Source: Nocardioides piscis
GTDB lineage: Bacteria; Actinomycetota; Actinomycetes; Propionibacteriales; Nocardioidaceae
Direction of reading: 5' to 3'
NCBI RefSeq assembly: GCF_011300215.1
Contig: NZ_CP049866.1
Location: forward strand, 496,001-560,000
DNA length: 64,000 bases
Shown here: one piece after another, positions 1 through 8,601 of the stretch
Position numbering within the stretch: the first letter of the stretch is position 1
Layout of the letters: each line of letters begins with the position of its first letter
Position numbers and translations under genes: made by a program
Notes under the pieces: model-generated
What the model was told of the DNA's origin: nothing
The model's database searches: none
The model's input: only the letters and a program-made list of their open reading frames with translations

Positions 1-210
1 ATAGCGCGCGGCGATGGCCCGCAGCTCGGCATACGTCTCGGCGGTGATCGCCTCGTCGTTGTCGACGAAGCGGTCCGGGGCCGGCGCGGCGTAGGGGGCC
101 GAGCTGACGGTCATGCCGGGGTCGACCGCGGGCACGTCGCTGGGGTCCGTCATGTTGGATTCGATCCCTCGGTCGCTCGCTCGTGCCTCGCTCGGCTCTG
201 TCGGGCTCAT
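1..210 (-). CDS. nuoE: NADH-quinone oxidoreductase subunit E (partial, 3' end beyond window)
   Basis: NuoE is the 2Fe-2S subunit of the NADH-oxidising arm of respiratory complex I. Only the first 70 codons are present; the gene runs off the left edge, so the cysteine ligands cannot be seen. The call rests on its position right after nuoD and on the last visible residues ([13 protein letters not shown]), which look like the start of the NuoE helical domain. The ATG at 210 overlaps the nuoD stop as ATGA and follows a strong GGGAGG ribosome binding site, so I prefer it over the in-frame ATG at 153. Confidence 0.8.
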   Translation of the reverse strand, partial: MSPTEPSEARASDRGIESNMTDPSDVPAVDPGMTVSSAPYAAPAPDRFVDNDEAITAETYAELRAIAARY

Positions 211-1556
211 CGGTCGACACCTCCCATCACGGGGTCGATCGAGGCGATGGCGACGATGACGTCGGCGACCATGCCGCCCTCGCTCATCACACTGGTGGCC
301 TGGAGGTTGGTGAAGGACGGGTCGCGGAAGTGGGCGCGGAAGGGGCGGGTGCCGCCGTCGGAGACGACGTGCGCGCCGAGCTCGCCGCGCGGCGACTCGA
401 TCGGGACGTAGGCCTGCCCTGCCGGCACCCGGAAGCCCTCGGTGACCAGCTTGAAGTGGTGGATCAGGGCCTCCATGGACTCACCCATGATGTGGCGGAT
501 GTGGTCGAGGGAGTTGCCCATGCCGTCGGCACCGATGGAGAGCTGGCTGGGCCACGCGATCTTCTTGTCGGCGACCATCACCGGCGCGCCCTCGAGACCG
601 GCCAGCCGGTCGGCGGCCTGCTCGATGATCCGCAGCGACTCGTCCATCTCGTTGAGGCGAACGCGGAAACGACCGTAGGCGTCGGCGGTGTCCCAGGTCT
701 GGACGTCGAAGTCGTAGTCCTCGTAGCCGCAGTAGGGCTCGGTCTTGCGCAGGTCCCAGGCATAGCCGGTGGCACGCAGCGGCGGGCCGCTCAGGCCCAG
801 GGCCAGGCAGCCGGCGATGTCGAGGTGACCGACGCCCTCCAGGCGGGCCTTGAAGATGTGGTTGGCGTTGCAGAGCGCCGCGTATTCGGGCAGTCGCTTG
901 CGCATCAGGGCGACGAAGTCGCGGATCTCGTCGAGCGCACCCGGGGGCAGGTCCTGGGCGACGCCGCCGGGACGGATGAAGGCGTGGTTCATCCGCAGGC
1001 CGGTGATCAGCTCGAACAGGTCGAGCACCAGCTCGCGCTCGCGGAACCCGACCGTCATCACGGTCAGTGCGCCGATCTCCATGCCGCCGGTGGCGATGCA
1101 GACCAGGTGGGAGGAGATGCGGTTGAGCTCCATCAGGAGCACGCGCATGACCTGCGCCTTCTCCGGGATGTCGTCCTCGATGTCGAGCAGGCGCTCCACG
1201 CCGAGGGAGTACGTCGCCTCGTTGAAGAACGGCGAGAGGTAGTCCATCCGCGTGCAGAACGTCACCCCCTGCACCCAGGAGCGGTATTCCATGTTCTTCT
1301 CGATGCCGGTGTGGAGATAGCCGATGCCGCAGCGGGCCTCGGTGACCGTCTCCCCCTCCAGCTCGAGGATGAGGCGCAGCACGCCGTGGGTCGAGGGGTG
1401 CTGTGGGCCCATGTTGACCACGACCCGCTCCTCGGCGGAGTCGCCGAGGCCTTGGGTGATGGAGTCCCAGTCCTGGCCGGTGACGGTGAAGACCTTGCCC
1501 TGGCTGGTCTCGCTCGCAGCGCCGTACGGGTCGGGGTTAGTCGTGTCCTGCGTCAT
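207..1556 (-). CDS. nuoD: NADH-quinone oxidoreductase subunit D
   Basis: NuoD is the 49-kDa-type subunit of complex I. With NuoB it forms the quinone-binding site at the junction of the peripheral and membrane arms. The 449-residue protein has the family core from [17 protein letters not shown] (about residue 45) to the C-terminal SPRGELG and DPVMGGVDR signatures, and its length is normal. The ATG at 1556 was chosen over a longer open frame because it overlaps the nuoC stop (ATGA) and has CGGAGG upstream. It is the fourth gene of the visible nuoA-B-C-D-E operon, translationally coupled on both sides. Confidence 0.97.
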   Translation of the reverse strand: MTQDTTNPDPYGAASETSQGKVFTVTGQDWDSITQGLGDSAEERVVVNMGPQHPSTHGVLRLILELEGETVTEARCGIGYLHTGIEKNMEYRSWVQGVTFCTRMDYLSPFFNEATYSLGVERLLDIEDDIPEKAQVMRVLLMELNRISSHLVCIATGGMEIGALTVMTVGFRERELVLDLFELITGLRMNHAFIRPGGVAQDLPPGALDEIRDFVALMRKRLPEYAALCNANHIFKARLEGVGHLDIAGCLALGLSGPPLRATGYAWDLRKTEPYCGYEDYDFDVQTWDTADAYGRFRVRLNEMDESLRIIEQAADRLAGLEGAPVMVADKKIAWPSQLSIGADGMGNSLDHIRHIMGESMEALIHHFKLVTEGFRVPAGQAYVPIESPRGELGAHVVSDGGTRPFRAHFRDPSFTNLQATSVMSEGGMVADVIVAIASIDPVMGGVDR

Positions 1557-2335
1557 CAGCTGTATGACCTCCGCTGGTCGGGCGGCGGGATGCTGCCACC
1601 CTTGTATTCGACGGGGATGCCGCCGAGGGGGTAGTCCTTGCGCTGCGGGTGCCCCGGCCAGTCGTCCGGCATCAGGATGCGGGTCAGGGCGGGGTGGCCG
1701 TCGAACTGGATGCCGAACATGTCCCACGTCTCGCGCTCGTGCCAGTCGGCGGTGGGATAGATGCTGACGAGGCTGGGGATGTGCGGGTCGGCGTCGGGGC
1801 AGGTGACCTCGAGCCGGATCCGGCGGTTGTGGGTCATCGAGAGCAGGTGGTAGACCGCGTGCAGCTCGCGCCCGGCGTCCTCGGGGTAGTGGACCCCGCT
1901 CACGCCGGAGCAGAACTCGAAGCGGAGCGCCGCGTCGTCGCGGAGCATCTGGGCCACGAACGGGAGGTCCTCTCGGCGTACGTGGAAGGTGATCTCGCCG
2001 CGATGGATCACCACGCTCTCGACCGCCGACTCGAGGTCGGTGGCCCGCAGGCGCTCGGCCAGGGCGTCCGCGACCTCGTCGAACCAGCCGCCGTAGGGAC
2101 GCTGCGCGCCGCCGGGATAGACGATCGGCGTGACCAGTCCGCCGTAGCCCGAGGTGTCGCCCGTTCCCTTGGCGCCGAACATGCCTCGACGGTTGCCGAC
2201 TGCGCGCTGGATCTGCTGGTCACCGGCGACCAGGTCGTGTGACGGGTCCTGGGTGTGGGTGTGGGGGGCGTCGGTCGGCACCGCGTCCGCTCCACCCTCG
2301 TTCGGACGCCCCTTGTCCTGTCCGGTCGGACTCAT
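1556..2335 (-). CDS. nuoC: NADH-quinone oxidoreductase subunit C
   Basis: NuoC is the 30-kDa-type subunit of the hydrophilic arm of complex I. The 259-residue product has a non-conserved, acidic and His/Thr-rich N-terminal segment (about residues 1-55). The conserved 30-kDa domain follows, ending in [18 protein letters not shown], the RILMPDDW segment and a final [11 protein letters not shown], all hallmarks of the family. The ATG at 2335 overlaps the nuoB stop as ATGA; a longer open frame upstream is only nuoB read in another frame. The long N-terminus is common in actinobacterial NuoC. Confidence 0.97.
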   Translation of the reverse strand: MSPTGQDKGRPNEGGADAVPTDAPHTHTQDPSHDLVAGDQQIQRAVGNRRGMFGAKGTGDTSGYGGLVTPIVYPGGAQRPYGGWFDEVADALAERLRATDLESAVESVVIHRGEITFHVRREDLPFVAQMLRDDAALRFEFCSGVSGVHYPEDAGRELHAVYHLLSMTHNRRIRLEVTCPDADPHIPSLVSIYPTADWHERETWDMFGIQFDGHPALTRILMPDDWPGHPQRKDYPLGGIPVEYKGGSIPPPDQRRSYS

Positions 2336-2886
2336 CGGAGCAGTCCCTTCATGTGCGAGGTCGGCAGCGCCCGGAGCGCGTTGCTCTCGCGCTCCTCGAT
2401 CTCCGCCAGGCGGTTGCTGCCGAGCTTGGTGTTCTGGACCTGGTCGTGCAGCTTGAGGATCGCGTCGATCAGCATCTCCGGACGCGGCGGGCAGCCGGGG
2501 AGGTAGATGTCGACCGGGACGATGTGGTCGACGCCCTGGACGATGGCGTAGTTGTTGAACATCCCGCCGCTGCTGGCACACACGCCCATGGCGAGCACCC
2601 ACTTGGGCTCGGCCATCTGGTCATAGATCTGGCGCAGGACCGGGGCCATCTTGTTGCTGACCCGGCCCGCGACGATCATCAGGTCGGCCTGCCGCGGGCT
2701 GGCGCGGAAGACCTCCATCCCGAAACGAGCGAGGTCGTACTTCGGGCCGCCGGTGGTCATCATCTCGATGGCGCAGCAGGCCAGGCCGAAGGTGGCCGGC
2801 CAGAACGACGCCTTGCGCATGTAGCCGGCGACGCCCTCGACCGTGGTCAGCAGGACGCCGCTCGGAAGCTTCTCTTCAATACCCAT
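2332..2886 (-). CDS. nuoB: NADH-quinone oxidoreductase subunit B
   Basis: NuoB carries the terminal [4Fe-4S] cluster N2 of complex I, which passes electrons to quinone. The 184-residue protein has the expected four ligands: the adjacent pair C37-C38 (GLACCAIEM), C103 ([10 protein letters not shown]) and C132 (LPGCPPRPE). Length and architecture are typical. It starts 11 bases after nuoA and ends in an ATGA overlap with nuoC, so it belongs to the coupled nuo operon. Nothing unusual is seen. Confidence 0.98.
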   Translation of the reverse strand: MGIEEKLPSGVLLTTVEGVAGYMRKASFWPATFGLACCAIEMMTTGGPKYDLARFGMEVFRASPRQADLMIVAGRVSNKMAPVLRQIYDQMAEPKWVLAMGVCASSGGMFNNYAIVQGVDHIVPVDIYLPGCPPRPEMLIDAILKLHDQVQNTKLGSNRLAEIEERESNALRALPTSHMKGLLR

Positions 2887-2897
2887 GACTTAGTTCC

Positions 2898-3257
2898 TCA
2901 GTCCCATTCGAGGCCGCCGCGGCGCCAGACGTATGCGTAGGCGACGAAGAGGGTGGCGATGAAGATGACCATCTCGACGAGCCCGAACAGCTTCATCGCG
3001 TCGAAGTGCACGGCCCACGGATAGAGGAAGATGATCTCGATGTCGAAGACGATGAAGAGCATCGCGGTGATGTAGTACTTCACCGGGAACCGGCCGCCAC
3101 CGACGGGCTGCGGCGTCGGGTCGATGCCGCACTCGTAGGAGTCGAGCCGTGCCCGGTTGTAGCGCTTGGGGCCAACGGCGGCGCTCATGATCACGGAGCC
3201 AACCGCGAACAGGGCCGCCAGGAGGGCCAACGCCAGCACCGGCGTGTAGAGCTCCAT
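2898..3257 (-). CDS. nuoA: NADH-quinone oxidoreductase subunit A
   Basis: NuoA is a small membrane subunit of complex I near the quinone chamber. The 119-residue protein has three hydrophobic segments (about 7-29, 61-81 and 88-110). It also has the conserved loop SYECGIDP, with its conserved cysteine, and FPVKYYITAMLFIVFDIE. It is the first gene of the nuo operon. A GGAAGGA ribosome binding site precedes the ATG at 3257. A near-perfect Rex operator lies 41-58 bases upstream of the start, so transcription is probably repressed at low NADH/NAD ratio. Confidence 0.97.
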   Translation of the reverse strand: MELYTPVLALALLAALFAVGSVIMSAAVGPKRYNRARLDSYECGIDPTPQPVGGGRFPVKYYITAMLFIVFDIEIIFLYPWAVHFDAMKLFGLVEMVIFIATLFVAYAYVWRRGGLEWD

Positions 3258-3297
3258 CCTGCGTTCCTTCCTCTCGCCTCACCGCAGCCACGTGACT

Positions 3298-3315
3298 TTG
3301 TGAACTAGTTCACGA
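3298..3315. promoter_or_regulatory. Rex operator upstream of nuoA
   Basis: TTGTGAACTAGTTCACGA matches the published actinobacterial Rex operator pattern (TTGTGAA, four bases, TTCACAA) at 17 of the 18 positions, counting the spacer as free. It sits 41 bases upstream of the nuoA start codon. The rex gene is in the same window (30900-31592). In Streptomyces coelicolor the nuo operon is a known Rex target, so this site is probably functional. A 12-bp palindrome (ATGGCGCGCCAT, 3335-3346) lies just beyond it. Confidence 0.8.
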
Positions 3316-3324
3316 GTGGCGCAG

Positions 3325-3354
3325 CGCACAGTCTATGGCGCGCCATGGTGTGCG
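3325..3354. other. Nested palindrome between menG and nuoA
   Basis: A perfect 12-bp palindrome (ATGGCGCGCCAT, 3335-3346) is flanked by outer arms CGCACA (3325-3330) and TGTGCG (3349-3354). It lies downstream of the menG stop and upstream of the nuo Rex site, reading on the minus strand. It may terminate menG transcription or be a second binding site in the nuo control region. No U-run follows, so I cannot decide. Confidence 0.35.
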
Positions 3355-3390
3355 TCACGTCCGGGGGTGGTGGACATCCGAGGACCCCTG

Positions 3391-4080
3391 TCAGGCCGTC
3401 GCCCGGTGCAGCGCCACGACTCCACCCGAGAGGTTGCGCCACTGCGGTGCGCTCCAGCCGGCCTCGGCGACCAAGGCTGCGAGACCCTCCTGATCGGGCC
3501 AGGCTCGGATCGACTCGGCGAGATAGACATAGGCATCCGGCGAGGAGGAGACCGTGCGCGAGATCGCCGGCAGCGCCTTCATCAGGTATTCCATGTAGAC
3601 GGTGCGGAAGGGCCGCCAGGTCGGGTGGCTGAACTCGCACACCACCAGGCGGCCGCCCGGGCGCGTGACCCGTCGCATCTCTCGCAGCCCCTGGAGGGGG
3701 TCGACGATGTTGCGCAGGCCGAAGGAGATGGTCACCGCGTCGAAGGTGTCGTCGGCGAAGGGCAGCCTGGTCCCGTCGCCGGCCGTGAACGGCAGCTCGG
3801 GCCGGGCACGCTTGCCGACCGTGAGCATCCCGATGGAGAAGTCGCACGGGACGACCATCGCGCCGCGGTCGGCGAACGGCTTGCTCGACGTGCCGGTGCC
3901 GGCCGCGAGGTCGAGCACGCGATCGCCGTACGCCGGGGCGACTGCCTCGATCACGTCACGTCGCCACCGCCGGTCCTGGCCGAGGGAGAGCACGTCGTTG
4001 GTGACGTCGTAGCGCTTGGCCACGGCGTCGAACATCCGTCGGACGTCGGTCGGCTGCTTGTCGAGTTCGGCGCGGGCCAC
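3391..4080 (-). CDS. menG: Demethylmenaquinone methyltransferase
   Basis: This enzyme carries out the last step of menaquinone synthesis, C-methylation of demethylmenaquinone with S-adenosylmethionine. The 229-residue protein begins with [21 protein letters not shown], a UbiE/MenG signature. It has the SAM-binding motif [12 protein letters not shown] (about residue 55), then [23 protein letters not shown] and [12 protein letters not shown]. Length matches the family. It lies 130 bp upstream of nuoA on the same strand and belongs to the men genes spread over 3-17 kb. It is the functional counterpart of what is sometimes called menH/ubiE in mycobacteria. Confidence 0.95.
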   Translation of the reverse strand: MARAELDKQPTDVRRMFDAVAKRYDVTNDVLSLGQDRRWRRDVIEAVAPAYGDRVLDLAAGTGTSSKPFADRGAMVVPCDFSIGMLTVGKRARPELPFTAGDGTRLPFADDTFDAVTISFGLRNIVDPLQGLREMRRVTRPGGRLVVCEFSHPTWRPFRTVYMEYLMKALPAISRTVSSSPDAYVYLAESIRAWPDQEGLAALVAEAGWSAPQWRNLSGGVVALHRATA

Positions 4081-4163
4081 CTGAGTGAGCGTAGTGCCGT
4101 GACAACTTCGCGATGCCGGTGGGCGTCCTTAGGATTGTCAACCTCATCAACCCCGGAGTACGC

Positions 4164-5180
4164 ATGCGCTCGCCTCGTCCCGTCTCACTGTTCATCGCCC
4201 TGCTCCTGGCCCTGCCGATGGCCGGAGGCCAGCTCTCGGCGACGAGCCCTGCGTCTGCCGCCGCTGGCGCCGCCCCAGCAGCCGTCAAGCAGGCGTCATC
4301 CACGCCCCTGCGCCTCGGCGACACCGGGTGGAAGGTTCGCGTCCTCCAGAGCCGGCTGCACCAGCTCGGCCTGCACTCGGAGATCGTCACCAGCCGCTTC
4401 GACGCCGAGACCCGCTCCGGAGTGCGCACCTTCCAGGCCCGACGCAAGCTGGACGTCACCGGCGTGGTCGACCGATCGACCTGGCGTCGGCTCGTGAAGG
4501 CCACGACCGCGCCCACCCACGAAGCCCTGCACAACGTCTATGAGCCCGGCCCCGCCATCCTCCGGGCGGGCGATCGCGGACTCGCGGTCAGGCGCCTGCA
4601 GGCCCGGCTCAAGCAGCTGAAGTGGTATTCGGGCAACGTCACCGCGGTGTTCGACGCCCGGACGGTCAAGGCGGTGTCCGGCTTCCAGGCGCGGCGACGG
4701 ATCCCCGTCACCGGCGAGGCAGATCGCCGGACGCTCGATCGACTGGCGGCCATGACGCGTCGGCCCACCAAGGTCGAGCTGTTCAACATCGAGCCTGCCG
4801 GTCCGTCGCTCGACCGGCGCTGCCTCACCGGGCGGGCGATGTGCGTGGACAAGACCTCGCGCTCGCTGCGGTGGGTGGTGGACGGCCGGGTGCTGAGCGA
4901 CTTCGACGTCCGCTTCGGCTCCGACGAGCTGCCGACCCGCGAGGGTGCCTTCACCGTCTTCCGCAAGTCCCGCGACCACGTCTCGAGCCTCTACAACACC
5001 CCGATGCCCTTCGCGATGTTCTTCTCCGGCGGCCAGGCCGTCCACTACTCCCCCGACTTCGCTGCCACCGGCTACAACGGCGCGTCCCACGGCTGCGTCA
5101 ACGTGCGCGACTACGCCGGCATCCGGCGACTCTTCGACCGGGTGCGGCTGGGGGACAAGGTGATCGTCTACCGCTCCTGA
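4164..5180 (+). CDS. Secreted L,D-transpeptidase with two peptidoglycan-binding domains
   Basis: This is predicted to form or edit 3-3 peptidoglycan cross-links or attach proteins outside the membrane. The 338-residue protein has a signal peptide (about 1-33), two PG_binding_1 repeats (about 52-112 and 134-195, each with LRxGDxG and a FQARRxxxVTG-type ending) and a C-terminal YkuD domain. The catalytic SHGCVN motif has H309 and C311. The ATG at 4164 follows GGAG and starts directly with the signal peptide; an upstream in-frame ATG at 4113 would add 17 residues without obvious signal character. It is divergent from menG and only 53 bases before menF. Confidence 0.93.
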   Translation: MRSPRPVSLFIALLLALPMAGGQLSATSPASAAAGAAPAAVKQASSTPLRLGDTGWKVRVLQSRLHQLGLHSEIVTSRFDAETRSGVRTFQARRKLDVTGVVDRSTWRRLVKATTAPTHEALHNVYEPGPAILRAGDRGLAVRRLQARLKQLKWYSGNVTAVFDARTVKAVSGFQARRRIPVTGEADRRTLDRLAAMTRRPTKVELFNIEPAGPSLDRRCLTGRAMCVDKTSRSLRWVVDGRVLSDFDVRFGSDELPTREGAFTVFRKSRDHVSSLYNTPMPFAMFFSGGQAVHYSPDFAATGYNGASHGCVNVRDYAGIRRLFDRVRLGDKVIVYRS

Positions 5181-5233
5181 CGGGCATGGCCTCCGTTGGG
5201 GAGCGTCGGGACCGCGGGCGTAGGCTCCCGGAC

Positions 5234-6502
5234 GTGACGAGCCCGGCTGACATCCCCGCGACGACCGCACCAGGTCCCCTCGTGGTGCGGACGACAGGGG
5301 TCGACCTCGCGGGGTCCTCGATGCTCGACCTGCTGCCCGATCCGTTGACCGGCCAGGCGCCTGTCACGTGGCTGCGGCGTGACGAGGGCCTGGTCGGCTG
5401 GGGGGTCGCCGCAGTGCTGCGCACCTCCGGCACTGCGCGGTTCCGGGACGCTGACAAGTGGTGGTCGGAGGTCAGCGCCCGCGCCGAGGTCCACGACGCC
5501 GTCAACGAGCCGGGGACCGGCCTCGTCGCCTTCGGCTCGTTCGGCTTCGCCGACGAACCGGGCTCCTCGGTCCTCGTCGTGCCCCAGGTCGTCGTCGGCC
5601 GCCGGGGCGACCGCGCCTGGGTGACGACAGTGGGGGCGGACCTGCCCGACCTGACCCCTGCGCCAGCACCCGCGGCGCCCGTCGGCGTCACGTTCGCCGA
5701 CGGTTCCCTCAGCGGCGAGCACTGGATGTCGGTGGTGGCCGACGCCGTCGCTCGGATCAACGCCGGCGAGCTCGAGAAGGTGGTCCTCGCACGCAGCCTG
5801 ATCGCCACTGCCACCGAGCCGGTGGACGTGCGCTGGCCGCTGCGCCAGCTCGCCCGCGACTACTCGATGTGCTGGACCTTCAACGTCGACGGGCTGTTCG
5901 GCGCCACGCCCGAGATGCTCGTGCGACGCGAACGCGGTCTGGTGACCTCGCGGGTGCTGGCAGGCACGATCCGCCGTACGGGCGACGAAGAACGCGACGC
6001 CGCGCTCGCAGGCACGCTCGCCAGGTCGTCGAAGGACCTCGAGGAGCACGAATACGCCGTCCGCTCGGTCGCCGACGCTCTTGAACCACACTGCTCGTCG
6101 ATGAACGTGCCCGAGGTGCCGTTCGTGCTCCACCTGCCCAACGTGATGCACCTCGCCACCGACGTCGCGGGCGTCGTCCACGATGCCGCGACCGTCTCGT
6201 CGCTGCAGCTGGCCGAGGCCCTGCATCCGTCCGCGGCAGTCGGTGGGACGCCGACGGCGCGGGCCGTCGAGCTGATCGCCGCCATCGAGGGCATGGACCG
6301 CGGCCGCTACGCCGGCCCGGTGGGCTGGATCGACGCTGCGGGTGACGGCGAGTGGGGCATCGCGCTGCGCTCCGCGGAGATCGAGGGCAGCACGGTCCGC
6401 CTGTTCGCCGGCTGCGGGATCGTCGCAGACTCCGACCCGGAGTCGGAGCTGGCCGAGTCGCAGGCCAAGCTCGTGCCGGTCCGCGACGCGCTGAGCGACT
6501 GA
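5234..6502 (+). CDS. menF: Isochorismate synthase
   Basis: The protein converts chorismate to isochorismate, the first committed step of menaquinone synthesis. The C-terminal chorismate-binding domain shows GELEKVVLARS, the TSRVLAGTIRRTGD segment, SKDLEEHEYAV, LHPSAAVGGTPTA and a closing FAGCGIVADSDPESEL, all family signatures. The menaquinone role, rather than siderophore synthesis, follows from the men genes nearby. I chose the GTG at 5234 (422 aa). An ATG at 5186 is in frame and would add 16 residues; neither has a strong ribosome binding site. Its stop lies one base from the end of the convergent metallo-hydrolase. Confidence 0.93.
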   Translation: MTSPADIPATTAPGPLVVRTTGVDLAGSSMLDLLPDPLTGQAPVTWLRRDEGLVGWGVAAVLRTSGTARFRDADKWWSEVSARAEVHDAVNEPGTGLVAFGSFGFADEPGSSVLVVPQVVVGRRGDRAWVTTVGADLPDLTPAPAPAAPVGVTFADGSLSGEHWMSVVADAVARINAGELEKVVLARSLIATATEPVDVRWPLRQLARDYSMCWTFNVDGLFGATPEMLVRRERGLVTSRVLAGTIRRTGDEERDAALAGTLARSSKDLEEHEYAVRSVADALEPHCSSMNVPEVPFVLHLPNVMHLATDVAGVVHDAATVSSLQLAEALHPSAAVGGTPTARAVELIAAIEGMDRGRYAGPVGWIDAAGDGEWGIALRSAEIEGSTVRLFAGCGIVADSDPESELAESQAKLVPVRDALSD

Positions 6503-6503
6503 C

Positions 6504-7140
6504 CTAGACCTGGAGCTCGTCGCCGTCCGCGCGCCGGAAGAACTCCTGCTCGGCCGGAAGCAGCCGACCCATGTGGGTGTCGACGATGCCCAGCGCCACC
6601 TCGGTGTAGATCTTGTCGTGGATGCCCAGGTTGCGCGGGCTCCGACGGCCCGGACGAAGTCCACCGCCTCACTCACCTTGAGCCACGGCGCACTCACGGG
6701 CGCCAGCAGTATGTCGACGTCGGCCGGCGGCAGCGTCAGCGCGTCCCCGGGTGATAGATGCGGCGGCCGTCGACGGTCAGCAGGAATCCACTGTTGTCGA
6801 AGTGGGGCAGGTCGGGGTGGATCACCGCGTGCTTCTCGCCCACGACCTCGACCGCGACACCGACGTCGAACACCTGACCGGGGACCACGACCTGCACCCG
6901 CTCGACCAGGTCCGGGGCGTCGCGCCGGATGTGTGCGGCGACGGCCTCGATGGTGTGGATCGGGCACCGGGTCGCGCGGAGGTGGTCGACGTCGTAGTGG
7001 TCGGCGTGCTCGTGGGTGATCAGCACGGCCGTCGCCCCGTCGACCGCGTCGGCCTCGGTGAACGCCCCGGGGTCGAGGACGACGACGGCACCGGCGTGCT
7101 CGATCCGGACGCAGGCGTGTCCGTGCTTGATGAGCCTCAT
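6504..7140 (-). pseudogene. MBL-fold metal-dependent hydrolase, two frameshifts (possibly sequence errors)
   Basis: Pieced across three frames, this is a protein of about 212 residues of the metallo-beta-lactamase fold, UlaG/UPF0173-like. The first part has LIKHGHACVRIE and the metal motif THEHADHYD, followed by HFDNSGFLLTVDGRRIYHPG. Reading then shifts near 6745-6751 (four C where five are needed) into DALTLPPADVDILLAP, and again near 6634-6638 into LGIHDKIYTEVALGI and DGDELQV before the stop at 6504. Restoring one base at each site gives one uninterrupted gene of normal length. Two independent single-base deletions suggest sequencing error, but true decay cannot be excluded. Substrate unknown. 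Confidence 0.8.
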
Positions 7141-7142
7141 GG

Positions 7143-7185
7143 GACAAACCTAGGTCGCGACAACCAAACCGCCTGCTGGTTTGTC
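7143..7185. repeat. Inverted repeat upstream of the GH16 gene
   Basis: GACAAACC (7143-7150) and its reverse complement GGTTTGTC (7178-7185) flank an inner copy CCAAACC (7164-7170), which can pair instead with GGTTTG around a 7-base loop. The element lies just upstream of the divergent hydrolase start (7140) and about 100 bases before the GH16 start. It could be a two-site operator for either gene. No known regulator motif was recognised. Confidence 0.4.
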
Positions 7186-7281
7186 ATAGTGGCGATCCCC
7201 TTCGTCCACGGCCGTTATGGTGTTTGAACGGCCCGGGCGGATGCCTGGGTCAGCCCTGCACCCAAGACGAAGAGAGAATTC

Positions 7282-8493
7282 ATGTCTCATCGCGCACTGG
7301 CCGGAAGCCTCGCCGCGCTGCTCATGCCCACGTCGCTGTTGATGGTCTCGGTCACCACGTCCGCCGACGCGGCCCAGAGCCCGACCAGCAACCAGCAGCT
7401 CGCCCGGAAGGCCAAGAGCAAGGCCAAGCTCTCGGCGCTGCCGCAGATCGTGCAGCAGGGCAAGAAGCCTGCCAGCGCCAGCTCTGCCAAGGCCGCGCTG
7501 GTCGCCAAGATCAAGCCCGCCAAGGCGGGTCGCCCGGTCGTCCTGCAGGTGCAGAAGGGCAAGACGTGGAAGACCGCCGGCAAGACCAAGCTGACCAAGA
7601 AGGGTCTGGCCGAGTTCGGCGCCCCGATCTCCAAGGGCGGCAAGCCGCTCAAGTACCGCGTCACCGCGGGGAAGTTCAAGGGCGCCGCGCCCGTCAAGAG
7701 CAAGCCCGTCAGCACGTCGAAGTGGCTCGATGCCACCTGGACCGACGAGTTCTCCTCCTCGACGTTGAACCCCGCCTGGATCCACCGCAGCACCGGCTAC
7801 GAGCCCACCAGCCTGCGTGAGTGCTCGCGCGGCGACGCCAAGGCCGTCTCGGTCGGTGGCGGAACCGTCAAGCTCAGCGTCATCAAGGACCCCGCGCGTC
7901 TCAACGAGAAGTGCGTGGCCAAGAAGGACGGCAAGTCGACCGGCAGCTACGCCTACCGTCTCCTCGGCCACATCGGCACCGAGGGCAGCTTCTCCTTCAA
8001 GTACGGCTTCGCGGCCGCTCGCATCAAGATGCACAAGAGCCGCGGCCAGCACGGCGGCTTCTGGATGCAGCCGACCGGCGTCACCAACAAGTCCTCGAAC
8101 AACCCGAAGGACACCGGCGCCGAGATCGACATCATCGAGTACTTCGGTGACAAGCACCCCGAGGGCGGCCTGACGTCGTTCATCTATTCCCAGAACTCCT
8201 CGGGCGCGGCCGTCAAGACCGGCTCGTGGATCAAGGACTCGAAGTCGTTCCTGAAGAACCGCAGGGACGGCTGGTCGAAGAACTACCACGTGTTCTCGGT
8301 GGAGTGGACGCCCAGCGCCTACATCTTCCGCATCGACGGCCAGGAGACCTGGCGCACCAAGGTCGGCGTCTCCGGCCAGCAGCAGTTCCCGATCCTGAGC
8401 CTGCTGGCCTCGGACTACGAGATCTCGCAGGGCGGTGACTCCAAGCTGCCGCAGACCATGGCAGTGGACTGGGTCCGCGTCTGGCAGGCCTGA
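7282..8493 (+). CDS. Secreted glycoside hydrolase family 16 protein
   Basis: This is a predicted secreted beta-glucanase-type enzyme acting on beta-1,3 or mixed-linkage polysaccharide; the exact substrate is unknown. The 403-residue protein has a signal peptide (about 1-31, ending ADA-A). A very Lys/Ala-rich beta-strand-like region follows (about 40-150), then a GH16 domain from WLDATWTDEFSS to the C-terminus. The GH16 catalytic motif ExDxxE is present as E281-I-D283-I-I-E286. FHVEW-like (YHVFSVEWTPSAYIF) and VDWVRVWQA endings are typical of the family. The ATG at 7282 follows AGAGAG. A strong hairpin lies just after the stop. Confidence 0.92.
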   Translation: MSHRALAGSLAALLMPTSLLMVSVTTSADAAQSPTSNQQLARKAKSKAKLSALPQIVQQGKKPASASSAKAALVAKIKPAKAGRPVVLQVQKGKTWKTAGKTKLTKKGLAEFGAPISKGGKPLKYRVTAGKFKGAAPVKSKPVSTSKWLDATWTDEFSSSTLNPAWIHRSTGYEPTSLRECSRGDAKAVSVGGGTVKLSVIKDPARLNEKCVAKKDGKSTGSYAYRLLGHIGTEGSFSFKYGFAAARIKMHKSRGQHGGFWMQPTGVTNKSSNNPKDTGAEIDIIEYFGDKHPEGGLTSFIYSQNSSGAAVKTGSWIKDSKSFLKNRRDGWSKNYHVFSVEWTPSAYIFRIDGQETWRTKVGVSGQQQFPILSLLASDYEISQGGDSKLPQTMAVDWVRVWQA

Positions 8494-8522
8494 TCAGCCT
8501 CGGCTGACCAGTCATTCGTACG

Positions 8523-8560
8523 GCGACGCGCCGTCCCGCTTCGGCGGGGCGGCGCGTCGC
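8523..8560 (+). terminator. Hairpin terminator after the GH16 gene
   Basis: A long, almost fully paired GC-rich stem (arms starting GCGACGCGCCG and ending CGGCGCGTCGC) closes on a TTCG tetraloop. It starts 30 bases after the GH16 stop and is followed by TCATTTCCC rather than a clean T-run, as is common for actinobacterial terminators. It separates the GH16 gene from the next plus-strand gene. Confidence 0.75.
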
Positions 8561-8601
8561 TCATTTCCCGCGGCTGGCGATGTGTCGCCCCCGGCAGAGG
8601 G

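Noticed and set aside
183..1634. 483-residue plus-strand frame over nuoD
   Set aside because: Pure antisense of nuoD with composition typical of GC-rich shadows; no domain.
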